64,000 bases of DNA from Aliidiomarina sp. (GTDB taxonomy: Bacteria > Pseudomonadota > Gammaproteobacteria > Enterobacterales > Alteromonadaceae): contig NZ_JAIUMR010000001.1 in the NCBI RefSeq assembly GCF_022565475.1, positions 310,001-374,000 of the forward strand. The letters are read 5' to 3'. Position 1 is the first letter of the stretch, and every line of letters starts with the position of its first letter. The notes under the pieces are model-generated. The model was not told the DNA's origin and made no database searches. It saw only the letters and a list, made by a program, of their open reading frames with translations. Both the position numbers and the translations under genes were made by a program. Below, in pieces: positions 19,026-29,260 of this stretch.

Positions 19026-20639
19026 TTAGCGCATCACGGTCAGCATTTGCATTGGATCTTCAAGGAACTGCTGCCAACGCTTATTGAAGTTTGCAATGGT
19101 CGCACCGTCGATAATCCGATGGTCGCCTGACCAACTTGCAGTCATTATATCGCGGCCAACAACACTACCGTCCGCAGCAAAGCGCGGTAAGGTTTGTACC
19201 TTACCAAGCGCAACAATCGCTGCTTCTGGCTTATTGATAATCGGTGTAGTCACCGTGCCACCGACAACGCCAATGTTGGAAATGGTAATCGTGCCACCTT
19301 TCATGTCGGCTTGCGCAACTTTCCCTTCCCGCGCGGCAGCCGTTAAGCGGTTCACTTCTTCAGCCACTTCTAACAATGACTTCTGCTGTACCGCCTTAAT
19401 GTTCGGCACCATTAAACCCACTTTGGTTGCAACGGCCATACCAATGTTATGGTCGTCGAAATAAGTGATTTCTGTGGCTTCGTCATTCAGCTGAGCATTC
19501 ATAATCGGGAATTCGCTGAGTGCTAATGACATTGCTTTAATAAAGAACGGCATCAAGGTTAAGCGCACGCCCTGCTCGGCATATTGTGCTTTGAGTTTCG
19601 CATGCAATGCACGTAACTCAGTGAGGTCAAACTCTTCAGCATAGGTAAAATGCGGAATGGTTCGCACCGAATCGGCCATTTGCCGTGCCATCGCTGCACG
19701 GACACCGCGCATCGGCTCAGTCCGCTTGCCGCCCGTTGCTGGTGTTGCAGCCGGGGCACTGGTTGCAGCAGGTGCTGCAGCAGCGTTTGTCGTAGCAGAG
19801 GATGCTTTAGCAGCGCTCAGATCTTCTTTCAGAATCCGACCTTTTTTGCCACTACCCTGCACTGCAGTTAAATCAATTCCTGCTTCACGTGCACGTCGAC
19901 GCACAGCCGGGCTCGCTAAAACTTTTCCGTCTGCAGCCGGTTGTGGTGGCTCAAACTGACCACCTGCTGCGCGCGCTGGCTCTGCAGTTGCAGGCGTTGC
20001 AGTTGCAGACGCTGCCGCTGGTGCAGGTGCTGATTCGGGTGCAGGTGTTGTTGCGTCGGCTGCGCCCGTTAACGCAAACAGCGGCGCTCCAACTTTGGCA
20101 ATGTCGCCTTTCGCGTAATATAACTTGCTCACCACGCCGTCAGATTTGGCCGGGATTTCAACCACCGCTTTATCGGTCATGACTTCGACGACAACTTGGT
20201 CTTCTTCAACTTGCTCGCCTTCGCTCACACGCCATTCAACGATCTCACACTCGACAATACCTTCACCAATATCTGGCAAAATAAAGTCATTCGCGCTGCC
20301 TGCAGCAGCTGCCGGAGCGGCTTGAATTTCTTCTGGTTGCGAATCTGCCGGTGCAACTGGCGTTGGCTTACTTTCTGCTTGCGCAGGCGCTGAGTCAGTG
20401 CCTTCGGCATCAATTGCAAACAGTGGCTCACCGACTTTAGCGATGTCGCCTTTGGCGTAGTAAAGCTTGGTAACAGTACCGTCAAACTTGGCCGGAATCT
20501 CCACCACTGCCTTATCCGTCATCACTTCGACAACGACCTGATCTTCTTGCACTGAATCGCCTTCCTGGACTTGCCATTCGACGATTTCACACTCAACGAT
20601 ACCTTCACCGATATCTGGTAAAATGAAATCCGTGCTCAT
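19026..20639 (-). CDS. bkdB: Branched-chain 2-oxo acid dehydrogenase E2 (dihydrolipoyl acyltransferase) with two lipoyl domains
   Basis: 537 residues. Two lipoyl domains come first, each DFILPDIGEGIVECEIVEW with a lipoyl lysine in VMTDKAVVEIPA at K43 and K157. Alanine/proline-rich linkers follow, then a peripheral-subunit-binding domain (VLASPAVRRRAREAGIDL, about 242-275), then the acyltransferase core with catalytic histidine and aspartate in DHRIIDGAT near the C-terminus. It transfers acyl groups from E1 to CoA in catabolism of leucine, isoleucine and valine and supplies branched acyl-CoA primers. Last gene of the operon. No E3 gene follows, so the complex must use an Lpd encoded elsewhere. 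Two lipoyl domains are more than most Bkd E2 proteins carry. Confidence 0.92.
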   Translation of the reverse strand: MSTDFILPDIGEGIVECEIVEWQVQEGDSVQEDQVVVEVMTDKAVVEIPAKFDGTVTKLYYAKGDIAKVGEPLFAIDAEGTDSAPAQAESKPTPVAPADSQPEEIQAAPAAAAGSANDFILPDIGEGIVECEIVEWRVSEGEQVEEDQVVVEVMTDKAVVEIPAKSDGVVSKLYYAKGDIAKVGAPLFALTGAADATTPAPESAPAPAAASATATPATAEPARAAGGQFEPPQPAADGKVLASPAVRRRAREAGIDLTAVQGSGKKGRILKEDLSAAKASSATTNAAAAPAATSAPAATPATGGKRTEPMRGVRAAMARQMADSVRTIPHFTYAEEFDLTELRALHAKLKAQYAEQGVRLTLMPFFIKAMSLALSEFPIMNAQLNDEATEITYFDDHNIGMAVATKVGLMVPNIKAVQQKSLLEVAEEVNRLTAAAREGKVAQADMKGGTITISNIGVVGGTVTTPIINKPEAAIVALGKVQTLPRFAADGSVVGRDIMTASWSGDHRIIDGATIANFNKRWQQFLEDPMQMLTVMR

Positions 20640-20650
20640 GAAAGCTCCTG

Positions 20651-21628
20651 TTAGTAATTCAGTGAACGTTTAATCATTTCGTACGTCTTCAGATGATCTG
20701 AGAAGTACTCTTTTTCGTGCGCAAGCGGGTACGGTGTATCTAAACCTGAAGCACGCATCACCGGCGACTCTAAGTACAGGAAGCATTTTTCCTGAATCGT
20801 TGCCGCCACTTCGCTGCCGAACGCCATGGTATGCGGCGCTTCTTGGCTAACAACCATGCGACCCGTTTTCATCACCGACTGCGCAACCGTGTCGACATCC
20901 CACGGCAAAATGCTGCGTAAGTCGATAATTTCAACGCTGACACCGTCTTTCTTCGCCAATTCTGCTGCGCGCTCAATCACTTCGACTTGGGCACCCCAGC
21001 CAACGACTGTGATATCCGTACCTTCCTGCACAACTTCAGCCTTACCAATAGGCAGTGTGTACTCTTCTTCCGGTACTTCGCCAACCGCAGCGCGATATAA
21101 ACGCTTCGGCTCGAGGAATAAAACTGGGTTTGGATCAAAAATCGCACTCAGCAACAAGCCTTTAGCCTGATACGGGTTGCGTGGAACAACAATTTTTAAG
21201 CCTGGCGTGTGGGCAAAGTAAGCTTCTGGTGATTGCGAGTGATAGTGACCACCATGAATACCACCGCCATAAGGAGTACGAATGGTTAAACCACCGACAT
21301 TAAATTCGTTACCTGAGCGATAACGGAATTTGGCGGTTTCGTTCACGATTTGGTCAAATGCCGGGAATATGTAATCACCGAACTGAATTTCCGCAACTGG
21401 GAAACTCCCTTGCGCAGCCAAACCGTTGGCAAAGCCAATAATTCCTTGCTCAACCAATGGCGTGTTAAAACAACGGCTACGGCCATACTTTTGCTGCAAA
21501 CCGCTAGTTGCTCGGAAAACACCACCAAAGTGGCCAACGTCTTCACCAAAAACACTAACTTTGTCGTTCTTTGCCATCGCCACATCGAGAGCGCTGTTGA
21601 TGGCTTGGAGTAAATTCATTTTTGCCAT
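20651..21628 (-). CDS. bkdA2: Branched-chain 2-oxo acid dehydrogenase E1 beta subunit
   Basis: 325 residues. The transketolase pyrimidine-binding domain comes first ([49 protein letters not shown]), then the C-terminal domain with DLRSILPWD and [14 protein letters not shown]. With E1 alpha it forms the thiamine-diphosphate decarboxylase that loads the E2 lipoyl arms. Its ATG overlaps the stop of the alpha gene by one base (TAATG), so translation is coupled and stoichiometry kept. E2 starts 11 bases after its stop. Confidence 0.93.
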   Translation of the reverse strand: MAKMNLLQAINSALDVAMAKNDKVSVFGEDVGHFGGVFRATSGLQQKYGRSRCFNTPLVEQGIIGFANGLAAQGSFPVAEIQFGDYIFPAFDQIVNETAKFRYRSGNEFNVGGLTIRTPYGGGIHGGHYHSQSPEAYFAHTPGLKIVVPRNPYQAKGLLLSAIFDPNPVLFLEPKRLYRAAVGEVPEEEYTLPIGKAEVVQEGTDITVVGWGAQVEVIERAAELAKKDGVSVEIIDLRSILPWDVDTVAQSVMKTGRMVVSQEAPHTMAFGSEVAATIQEKCFLYLESPVMRASGLDTPYPLAHEKEYFSDHLKTYEMIKRSLNY

Positions 21629-22821
21629 TACTTAACGCCTCCTGAGGTAGCCGGGTACGCATCTGGATATTGCCGGATGTGTGCTTTTAACGCTTCAAGT
21701 TGATCTTTCAACGCTTGCGTCGGCTCGTCATAGACGTCAACAATAATTTCATCAACATGCGGCGCAGCAACAGTTTCTGCTCGCTTCAATGCCGCTAAAA
21801 CTTCTTCTTTATGCTGTTGCATTTGTGCGTCAGCTTCTTCTTCGCTAATCCAACCTTGCTTCACCAACCAATTGCGGAAGCGGATCATCGGCTCGCGTTT
21901 GCGGCGTGCTTCTTCTTCTTCCTTGCTGCGATAACCACTTGGATCGTCCGATGTTGAGTGGCCGGCCATCCGATATGACATGGCTTCAATAAGCACGGGC
22001 TCATTCTCTTCAACCGCTAAGCGACGCGCTTCTTGCACAGCTTGGTAAACGGCAAAAATATCATTACCGTCGACGCGAATGGCTTTCATGCCATAACCAA
22101 CAGCACGCGGGGCAATACCATCGCCAGCAAATTGCTCATTGGCCGGCGTTGAAATCGCGTAACCATTGTTCCGGCAGAAGAAGATAACGGGCACTTTAAA
22201 TACAGCAGCCATATTTAAACCGGCGTGGAAGTCACCTTCTGAAGCGGCGCCTTCACCGAAATAACATAAGGTACAGGTCTTATCGCCAGACTGCTTCTGA
22301 CCATATGCGTAACCCGTTGCTTGTGGGATTTGCGTGCCGAGCGGCGACGAAATCGTCATGAAGTTCAAGTCAGCGCAGCCGTAGTGCACTGGCATTTGCC
22401 GACCTTTACCCAAATCAAGCTCGTTCGAGAACAGCTGATTCATGAACTGGTCAATAGTAAACCCGCGAAACGCCAAAGCGCCTTGCTCACGGTACTGACC
22501 CATAATCATGTCTTCAAACTTAAGCGCAGCCGCCGAGCCAATTGCTGCGGCCTCTTCACCCAATGATGAGAGGTAAAAGCTAATTCGACCTTGGCGTTGT
22601 GCGGCGATCATACGCTCATCCAAAATCCGAATAAACTGCATGGTACTGAACATCTTCAGCGCCAGCTCTTTGCCGATTTCCGGAAGTTTGACTCCTTTAT
22701 GCACCGTGCCGTCTTCTTTCAGCAACTGATACATAGGAATATCAAGGGCATTCCCGGAAATTACCTGCAGTTCAGTAGTCACTGCAGTTTTTTGAGGATC
22801 CTTTGCCATTTGCGTAGCCAT
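21628..22821 (-). CDS. bkdA1: Branched-chain 2-oxo acid dehydrogenase E1 alpha subunit
   Basis: 397 residues, first gene of the operon. The thiamine diphosphate motif begins at [18 protein letters not shown] and ends in [28 protein letters not shown] is the phosphorylation-loop region, with the conserved histidine that contacts the cofactor. The family-specific N-terminus ([15 protein letters not shown]-like, here [15 protein letters not shown]) fits branched-chain E1 rather than pyruvate dehydrogenase. An AAGAGAA ribosome site precedes the ATG. Confidence 0.93.
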   Translation of the reverse strand: MATQMAKDPQKTAVTTELQVISGNALDIPMYQLLKEDGTVHKGVKLPEIGKELALKMFSTMQFIRILDERMIAAQRQGRISFYLSSLGEEAAAIGSAAALKFEDMIMGQYREQGALAFRGFTIDQFMNQLFSNELDLGKGRQMPVHYGCADLNFMTISSPLGTQIPQATGYAYGQKQSGDKTCTLCYFGEGAASEGDFHAGLNMAAVFKVPVIFFCRNNGYAISTPANEQFAGDGIAPRAVGYGMKAIRVDGNDIFAVYQAVQEARRLAVEENEPVLIEAMSYRMAGHSTSDDPSGYRSKEEEEARRKREPMIRFRNWLVKQGWISEEEADAQMQQHKEEVLAALKRAETVAAPHVDEIIVDVYDEPTQALKDQLEALKAHIRQYPDAYPATSGGVK

Positions 22822-22974
22822 AGCGTTCTCTTCAGTGTGTTAATACTTTGTGACAGACTTTACCTTTACGTCAACTGCGATGCAAACTTTGTCGTTCAGT
22901 TCTGTCGTAATTGGTGTTCATTCTAGCGTACATTTGCCAAGCGCTTGCTCTGACCAGACTCAACTGGCCAAGGA

Positions 22975-24015
22975 TTAGGCAACATTGAGTTTATCCATAG
23001 CCACCGGCATGACGGTCAAAAGTGCGCGCTGACCAATCGCCACTTTCGCATTTGGAAAAATAATCGCTTCGCCGTCCTGTTCAGCATACACCGGCTCGGA
23101 ACCATCGCGCGCAAGCAAATCACCTTGCTTAAATGACGTGAAATTCGCCACATCATCGGGGAAATTCAATTGAAAATCTGTTTGTGTGCGGTTAATGCTG
23201 CGTTGCACTTGATAGATTTGTACCGAGGTTAATCTCGGCGTTGCCTCTATGTTCAAACCATCACGGATCAACGTCAGTAGTTGCGCTTTGGTTTGTGTGA
23301 AGCGCGTCATATCATTCTCGCCAAATGGACGCACTTTACCCAGTTCGACGGTGAAGCCATGAGCATCACATGCGTTTACCGAAAAATACGAGAAGGTTGT
23401 CGTTGGCCCCTCATGCAGCAGCACCACAGGAACATCGAGCGCCGCTAACAAACGCAACTGTTCAGCCGAGTAAGGTTTGCCGTTCTGGTAGGGGTAAACT
23501 GCAAATTTTTCGTGTTTGGAGTCACGAATAGCGGTATGCAAATCGTAATGTATGCGAGTATGTGTGCGTGGCGTCGCCGCAAAAAAATCAATGACAAAGC
23601 CTTCCAATGCTTTGGCGCGCTCGCGTTCACGGTTGATTAAGCCCTCGCCTTGACTGTGCCCACCGCTAAATAACCGGTTCATATTCTCTTCGACAAATCG
23701 TTGCCCGATATTAATCGCCGCCGGATTCGCGATTAAAAATAACACGCGACTTTTCGGCACGAACTCTTCTCGCATCAGCGCGCTAATCAGCTCGTCACAA
23801 ATTTCTATGGGTGCGGTTTCATCGCCATGGACTGCGCATGACAGGACTACGTCCAGCGCCGCAGATTGCTCAGGTGGAATAAATTCAATAACGCCGCTGT
23901 CATGTTGGATGACGCGAACACCATTGCTTAACTGTGATGAAACAGGGGCTAAACCTCCCCACTCATGTTGCCGCGTGAATGCTAAAAAGCTATCGTCAGG
24001 CCATGATTGCACCAT
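22975..24015 (-). CDS. astE: Succinylglutamate desuccinylase/aspartoacylase family protein, AstE-like
   Basis: 346 residues. Zinc-peptidase (M14-like) fold; the H-x-x-E zinc motif is in AVHGDETAPIEI, the third ligand in YDLHTAIRDS, and the catalytic glutamate in FTVELGKVRPFG. AstE removes succinate from N-succinylglutamate as the last step of the AST arginine-degradation pathway. Length and motifs fit AstE (about 320-345). None of the other ast genes is here, so the role rests on similarity alone, and a related N-acyl amino acid hydrolase is possible. AGGAG lies 9 bases before the ATG. Confidence 0.78.
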   Translation of the reverse strand: MVQSWPDDSFLAFTRQHEWGGLAPVSSQLSNGVRVIQHDSGVIEFIPPEQSAALDVVLSCAVHGDETAPIEICDELISALMREEFVPKSRVLFLIANPAAINIGQRFVEENMNRLFSGGHSQGEGLINRERERAKALEGFVIDFFAATPRTHTRIHYDLHTAIRDSKHEKFAVYPYQNGKPYSAEQLRLLAALDVPVVLLHEGPTTTFSYFSVNACDAHGFTVELGKVRPFGENDMTRFTQTKAQLLTLIRDGLNIEATPRLTSVQIYQVQRSINRTQTDFQLNFPDDVANFTSFKQGDLLARDGSEPVYAEQDGEAIIFPNAKVAIGQRALLTVMPVAMDKLNVA

Positions 24016-24051
24016 TGATTCGTAACTCCTGTTTAAAAGATTAAACTATGA

Positions 24052-24789
24052 TTAGACCGTGCCAGATTGTTTCGGTCCGGGCTCGAGCCCTTGCGAGGCC
24101 AATAGTGCTCGTAACACACGTGAATTGTATTCACGCCGATAGAGCACTGCGGTAACCACGATGCTCGCGAGAATGAACAGCCAGGGGCTCACAAACCAAC
24201 ATAGGTAGGCAAGCGCAAAATAATAGGCTCGTAAACCGTAATTATACTCATGTCCTGCCTGATCGAGTACTTTTGCGGCATTGAGTGAGAATGCCTCACG
24301 CTGCGCTTTTTCGACCGTCGGGCGCGAGATTGACGGTGCCATTCCCAATAAAATGGAAACAAAGCCAAATTGACGTACCGCCCAAGTAAACTTAAAGAAG
24401 GCAAATACCATGATACTGGCGATACCAGCGAGTTTTAACAGAACCAAACCATGACTTTGTTCGGTGGTGAATGGCAATTGCTCCAGAACCCGCACGAAGG
24501 CATCGTTCGAGGCAATAACAGTTAATACACCAGCGAGCACAAAAATGGTTGAGGAAGCAAAAAAAGTAACCGTGCGCTCGACGTTACCCACCAAGGCGGC
24601 GTCAGCAATGTGATGTTCCTTATGCACCACTGCGTTCATCCATTCAACACGCAACGTACACAGAATATTGGACAGCGAGTAGTAGGTTTTCGCTCGTTTC
24701 CGCGCAAAAAATGAATAGCCCACCCAACATGACATAAACCAAGCAAACGCTATGATATCAATTAACGGAATAGCGATCATTTTCAACAT
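24052..24789 (-). CDS. DUF599 family membrane protein
   Basis: 245 residues, inner membrane, about four hydrophobic segments (IIAFAWFMSCWVGYSFFA; FFASSTIFVLAGVLTVI; LVLLKLAGIASIMVFAFF; YFALAYLCWFVSPWLFILA). It matches the DUF599 family, whose function is not known. Conserved polar positions include RVEWMNAVV and the tract FSLNAAKVLDQAGHEYNYGLRAYYFALAYL (read here in two parts, FSLNAAKVLDQAGHEYN and YGLRAYYFALAYL). It ends 36 bases before the AstE-like gene on the same strand and may share its transcript. Confidence 0.85.
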   Translation of the reverse strand: MLKMIAIPLIDIIAFAWFMSCWVGYSFFARKRAKTYYSLSNILCTLRVEWMNAVVHKEHHIADAALVGNVERTVTFFASSTIFVLAGVLTVIASNDAFVRVLEQLPFTTEQSHGLVLLKLAGIASIMVFAFFKFTWAVRQFGFVSILLGMAPSISRPTVEKAQREAFSLNAAKVLDQAGHEYNYGLRAYYFALAYLCWFVSPWLFILASIVVTAVLYRREYNSRVLRALLASQGLEPGPKQSGTV

Positions 24790-24888
24790 GCCGAACTCTC
24801 CCTGAATCTACAACCGCGTTCATTTGCAATAAAAACCAATGCTGCGATGGGTAAGTGTAAGCTCACAGTTTAGCGTTTTTTATGACAG

Positions 24889-24920
24889 AAAAAAGGGCAA
24901 ATCTTCATTTGCCCTTTTTT
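24889..24920. terminator. Terminator downstream of the RND pump operon
   Basis: Perfect 14-bp stem AAAAAAGGGCAAAT/ATTTGCCCTTTTTT with tetraloop CTTC. It is symmetric, with a T-run on each strand, and lies 15 bases past the leftward RND stop codon. Confidence 0.93.
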
Positions 24921-24935
24921 ACTCGTTTGAATGCC

Positions 24936-27900
24936 TTACATACGGCTTACTTCGTCACTTGCGACGACCGGTCGCCCGCGACCAAACCACTGCTTAATAT
25001 CATTCAACACCAGATACAAACACGGTATGAGTATGAGTGTAATGACGGTTGCAAACAATATACCGAAGGCCAGAGAAATCGCCATTGGAATCACAAATTT
25101 GGCCTGCATACTGCGTTCCAATACAATCGGTGCAAGACCCATAAACGTCGTCAATGACGTCAATACAATCGCGCGAAAACGGGCACAACCAGCATTCACG
25201 ACAACCTCGCGTAGATCTTTGACCTTGTCTTTGGTTTGGTTGACATAATCGACCAATATCAGACTGTCATTCACCACAACGCCGGCCAATGCAATAATTC
25301 CGAATAGACTAAGAATACTGATTGGCATCTGCAGCACCCAGTGGCCAAAAATCGCACCGATTACACCAAACGGAATGACCGACATGATAATTAATGGCTG
25401 GCTGTAGGACTTCAACGGAATCGCCATCAAGGCATAAATTCCAAATAATGCCAAGAGCGCACCAAAGGCTAAGGAACTCAGCGCCTCCGCTTCGTCCAGA
25501 CTCGCGCCTTCAAGTCCAAAACGAACATTCGGATATTGTGCCAAAATGTCAGGAAGATAATTCGCCTGCACATCGCGGACAATCGAGCCCGGTTCAATGC
25601 GATCCTTATCAACCCGCGCCCGCACATTCACTGACCGCACCCCATTCACCCGATTAATGGTGCTAAAACCGTCTGCTATTTGCGCCTCGGCAATTTCTCT
25701 AAACGGTATCTCGCGACCATCAGGCGTGCGGATCATCATACTCTCTAGGTTGCCAATTGATTGCCGTTCTGACAGCGGATAGCGAACCATCACACGCACT
25801 TCTTCGTCATTACGCGGTAGTCGTTGTGCTTCAGCACCATAGAAGGCATAGCGCACTTGCGTAGCTAAGTCTTGCAGCGTTACACCGACCGAGTCAGCAG
25901 TCGAATTCAAGCGCAGCTGAACTTCTTCACGCGGTGTTCCAAATGTGTCCGAGATATCAAACACACCCCCGTATTCCGCCAGAACGGCACGCAGATCACG
26001 CGCTGCAGCAGCAAGCTCGTCAAGATTACGACCACTGAGCTGGAACTCGATATCAAAACTCGGCCCGCCACCAATACTGCCTTGGAAGTTCAGTTCTTTG
26101 ACACCTGCTAATTCAGGGACTCGCTCACGCCAATTGTTGACCGCAACGAAACCGTCAATCTCTAGCTTTTCACCTTTCTCCAACTCAACCATAACCTGGC
26201 CAGACTCAGCACTATTGAGGAATAGGTTGACGTGCTTGACCATGGGTTCACCATGCTTCTGCTCGTATTCTTCGTTGAGTTCCTCCAGCACTGAGCGGAG
26301 TTCACGTAAAACGCCAGCGGTACGCTCTTCATTGGTACCCGGTTGCATCTGCACTTGGGCAAAAATAAAGTCGCTGGGGATATTCGGGAAGAACACCCAA
26401 CGCACAAATCCGCCGGAGAGTAAGCCGAACATAATGATCATTAAAGCTACGAATGCAGCGATGGTATTGTAGCGGTATTTCACACACTTTTCGGCGAACG
26501 GCCGATAGCGTTTCTGCACAAATACTTTCAAACCATCCGCGAAGCGATTCCGAAAACGTTGAAATGCGTTTTGTTTGCTATCGGCGGTCTTAGAAAATTT
26601 CATCCCATTAATATGCGCAGGTAGAATCCACTTCGACTCAATCAACGAAAAAATCAAACAGAAGATCACCACGTAGGCAATGGACTCCCAAATGCCCGCC
26701 ATCGTGCCACCAACCATCAGCATAGGGACGAAAGCGACGATCGTAGTCAACACCCCGAATGTGGCTGGTAAGGCGACACGCTTCGCGCCACGAATTACGT
26801 TTTCTTCGGATTTACCGTGTGCCTCAATTTCGGAGTAGGCACTTTCTCCGATGATTATCGCATCGTCGACCACGATCCCGAGCACGAGGATAAAGCCAAA
26901 CAAGGAAATCATGTTTACGGAAACATCAAACACAGCAAGATTCATCAGCGCTAAAGCACCGAGGAAACAAACCGGCAACCCAACCATGACCCAAAATGCC
27001 AGGCGCAATTGCAGGAATAATGTCAAAGCAAGGAAGACCAAGACGATGCCGAAGTACATGTTCTTCATCATCAGGTCGAGTCGGCCCTGCAAGTAATAGG
27101 AGCTATCCCCCCAATGGTCGAGATAAACCCCTGCTGGCAAATCGTTTTTCTTCTGCTCGACATAACGCTTCACTGAACGCGCAATTTGCAAGTCATTTTG
27201 ATCGCCAACTGAGTCGACACGCACAAAGGTCGCTCGGCCGCCATCAAACTCCGCAAATGCACGCGTTTCAACAAAATCGTCACGAACAATCGCGATGTCG
27301 CCGATGGTAATTCGAGTGCCGTCTGGACGTCGCAATAAGACAATATCTTCGAATTCACGGCCGCTATAGCTTTGACCTTTCGCGCGCAACAAAATATCGC
27401 CATTCGGTGTCCGAATCGTGCCGCCGGGAATATCAATGGACGTGCCGCGAACAGCTTGCACTATGTCTTGAAAGGTTAGACCGAACTGACGTAAATCATG
27501 CTCAGAAATCTCAATTGAAATCTCATCGCTACGCGCGCCGACGACAGTTGCACGCGTAATCCCCGAAATCGAACGAACCTCATCCCGAATTTCACGGGCT
27601 AAGTTCTTCCGCGAACGTTCATCGAGATCACCATAGACAGACATCCAAATAATCTGTCGTTGCGGCCGCATTCGATAAACCAATGGCGGTTCAATTTGCG
27701 CAGGAAAACTGGAAATACCATCCACGTTCATGCGTACTTCATCCATTACTTCTTGGATGTTGTAGTTCGATTCCACTTCGATTGTAACCGTGCCCATACC
27801 TTCGCGCGCATTACTCGTAATTCTTTTTATACCTTCGACTTCATCGATGGCATCTTCAATACGAATAATAACGCCCTGCTCGACCTCCTGCGGTGCGGCG

Positions 27901-28070
27901 CCTGGGTACAAGACACGAACCGAAATCGTATTCGGTTCAATGGTCGGAAACATTTGTTTGCGGATGGAAAACACCGCAGCAATACCGGCAACAATAATTA
28001 AGAACATTAATAAATTGGCGGCAACTCGATTGCGCGTAAACCACGCAATAATTCCAGTTTCACGCTGCAT
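24936..28070 (-). CDS. RND efflux transporter, inner-membrane pump subunit
   Basis: 1044 residues, AcrB-like resistance-nodulation-division pump. The first membrane helix (VAANLLMFLIIVAGIAAVF) is followed by a large periplasmic loop, helices 2-6, a second periplasmic loop (about 560-850) and helices 8-12. The proton-relay aspartate pair is in LGIVVDDAIII of helix 4. The N-terminus (TGIIAWFTRNRVAANLLM) and the GEYG-poor loops place it in the broad HAE-1-like group found in marine gammaproteobacteria rather than with AcrB proper. Substrate unknown. Its start lies 2 bases after the adaptor stop. No TolC-type gene adjoins. Confidence 0.92.
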   Translation of the reverse strand: MQRETGIIAWFTRNRVAANLLMFLIIVAGIAAVFSIRKQMFPTIEPNTISVRVLYPGAAPQEVEQGVIIRIEDAIDEVEGIKRITSNAREGMGTVTIEVESNYNIQEVMDEVRMNVDGISSFPAQIEPPLVYRMRPQRQIIWMSVYGDLDERSRKNLAREIRDEVRSISGITRATVVGARSDEISIEISEHDLRQFGLTFQDIVQAVRGTSIDIPGGTIRTPNGDILLRAKGQSYSGREFEDIVLLRRPDGTRITIGDIAIVRDDFVETRAFAEFDGGRATFVRVDSVGDQNDLQIARSVKRYVEQKKNDLPAGVYLDHWGDSSYYLQGRLDLMMKNMYFGIVLVFLALTLFLQLRLAFWVMVGLPVCFLGALALMNLAVFDVSVNMISLFGFILVLGIVVDDAIIIGESAYSEIEAHGKSEENVIRGAKRVALPATFGVLTTIVAFVPMLMVGGTMAGIWESIAYVVIFCLIFSLIESKWILPAHINGMKFSKTADSKQNAFQRFRNRFADGLKVFVQKRYRPFAEKCVKYRYNTIAAFVALMIIMFGLLSGGFVRWVFFPNIPSDFIFAQVQMQPGTNEERTAGVLRELRSVLEELNEEYEQKHGEPMVKHVNLFLNSAESGQVMVELEKGEKLEIDGFVAVNNWRERVPELAGVKELNFQGSIGGGPSFDIEFQLSGRNLDELAAAARDLRAVLAEYGGVFDISDTFGTPREEVQLRLNSTADSVGVTLQDLATQVRYAFYGAEAQRLPRNDEEVRVMVRYPLSERQSIGNLESMMIRTPDGREIPFREIAEAQIADGFSTINRVNGVRSVNVRARVDKDRIEPGSIVRDVQANYLPDILAQYPNVRFGLEGASLDEAEALSSLAFGALLALFGIYALMAIPLKSYSQPLIIMSVIPFGVIGAIFGHWVLQMPISILSLFGIIALAGVVVNDSLILVDYVNQTKDKVKDLREVVVNAGCARFRAIVLTSLTTFMGLAPIVLERSMQAKFVIPMAISLAFGILFATVITLILIPCLYLVLNDIKQWFGRGRPVVASDEVSRM

Positions 28071-28072
28071 GT

Positions 28073-29260
28073 TTATTCTCCGTCAGCCGTTGCATGCGGA
28101 TTTTCTTCACCGGGAATGCGCACGCGCAGTCCATTCAGAGGGTTTTCTAATTGAGTCAGCATCACCAATTCGCCGGCAGCTAACCCAGAGCGGATATAAA
28201 CTGCATTGCGGTCGCGTCGGAAGATCTCGACATCGCGTAATTCTAAAGTGCGCTCAGGTGTAATCACCCAAACTTGTTGATTGCTCGTTACTGCATAGCG
28301 CGGCAGTTCAACTAAATCATTCACCTCAATGCCTTGTAATTGCATGCGGACAAAGCGACCGAAGGGTAAGGCTGAACGATCAGCATCTTCCGCGAGGTTA
28401 TACGGGTCTTCAACAGCAATGACCGCATAGGTCACACGACTATCCGCATCAATCACGCCTTCCGTGCGAATTAAATGACCTTGCCATTGACGCGATTCGC
28501 CAGCAACTTCTGCCTTTAAAATTGCGGTCGGAAAGGTATCAACCGCTGCACCCGGTTCAATGGCCGGCAATAGCGCGAGATCGAACTCAGAAAGTGCAAC
28601 GCGAATTTCAGCAACGTCAGTACCGAAGAACGAACCAATATTCGCATTTGCTGGGATAAATTGGCCTAGATTGACGTTCCGGCTCTGCAGTACCCCATTA
28701 AACGGCGCTTTAATCTCAGTACGCTCAAGGTTGCGTTCAGCTTGGGCAAGACGAGCTTGTGCCGACTGTAAGTTGGCAAGTTCACTTGCTAACTGCGGGC
28801 GTCGTAAACCTAATTCCGGAATTTCGCCTGCCTGAATCGAACGCCACTCTGCCTCTGCTACCTGCCCACGCGCTCGCTCTTCAGCGACCATGGCTTGAGC
28901 ACGGGCCAAGTTCGCTTTCGCCTCTTCGAGCGCAGTGCGAAAATCAAAGTCATCGATGCGCAGCAGTACTTCGCCTTTACTAAAAAATCCACCGGCCACG
29001 AAGCGAGGTGAGACCCAGTGAATCCGCCCCCCTACTTCTGCGGTCAGTTGCGTTGCGAAGCGCGGCATCACATTACCCTGGGTTGGTACTTGAAAACGCA
29101 CCGGACCTACCTCTATCACTGTGTATTCAACTAACACTGGAAGGCGCTCAACACCTTGTCGCGGTGGCGTTGGTCGTGAAGATGAAAGTGCCATGAAAAT
29201 GAGGATTGCAGCCGTAATAATTAAAATCGGTACAATAATGAGACGCTTTTTAACTGCCAT
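28073..29260 (-). CDS. RND efflux periplasmic adaptor (HlyD/membrane fusion protein)
   Basis: 395 residues from the ATG at 29260; an upstream in-frame ATG at 29311 would add 17 residues before the membrane anchor. I prefer the shorter form because KKRLIIVPILIITAAILIF then stands at the N-terminus as usual; neither start has a good ribosome site. Lipoyl-like halves (TQLTAEVGGRIHWVS; IKAPFNGVLQSRNV) flank an alpha-hairpin of about 90 residues (ALEEAKANLARAQAMV...LAQAERNLERTEIK). Beta-barrel and membrane-proximal parts follow. It bridges the RND pump to an outer-membrane channel. Confidence 0.88.
   Translation of the reverse strand: MAVKKRLIIVPILIITAAILIFMALSSSRPTPPRQGVERLPVLVEYTVIEVGPVRFQVPTQGNVMPRFATQLTAEVGGRIHWVSPRFVAGGFFSKGEVLLRIDDFDFRTALEEAKANLARAQAMVAEERARGQVAEAEWRSIQAGEIPELGLRRPQLASELANLQSAQARLAQAERNLERTEIKAPFNGVLQSRNVNLGQFIPANANIGSFFGTDVAEIRVALSEFDLALLPAIEPGAAVDTFPTAILKAEVAGESRQWQGHLIRTEGVIDADSRVTYAVIAVEDPYNLAEDADRSALPFGRFVRMQLQGIEVNDLVELPRYAVTSNQQVWVITPERTLELRDVEIFRRDRNAVYIRSGLAAGELVMLTQLENPLNGLRVRIPGEENPHATADGE

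Noticed and set aside
19650-20393. Overlapping + strand frames across the E2 gene
   Set aside because: Shadows of the alanine/proline-rich linkers and lipoyl domains; no start signals.
20250-20639. Near-repeat in DNA within the E2 gene
   Set aside because: Explained by the two lipoyl domains; many silent differences, so not a recent repeat.
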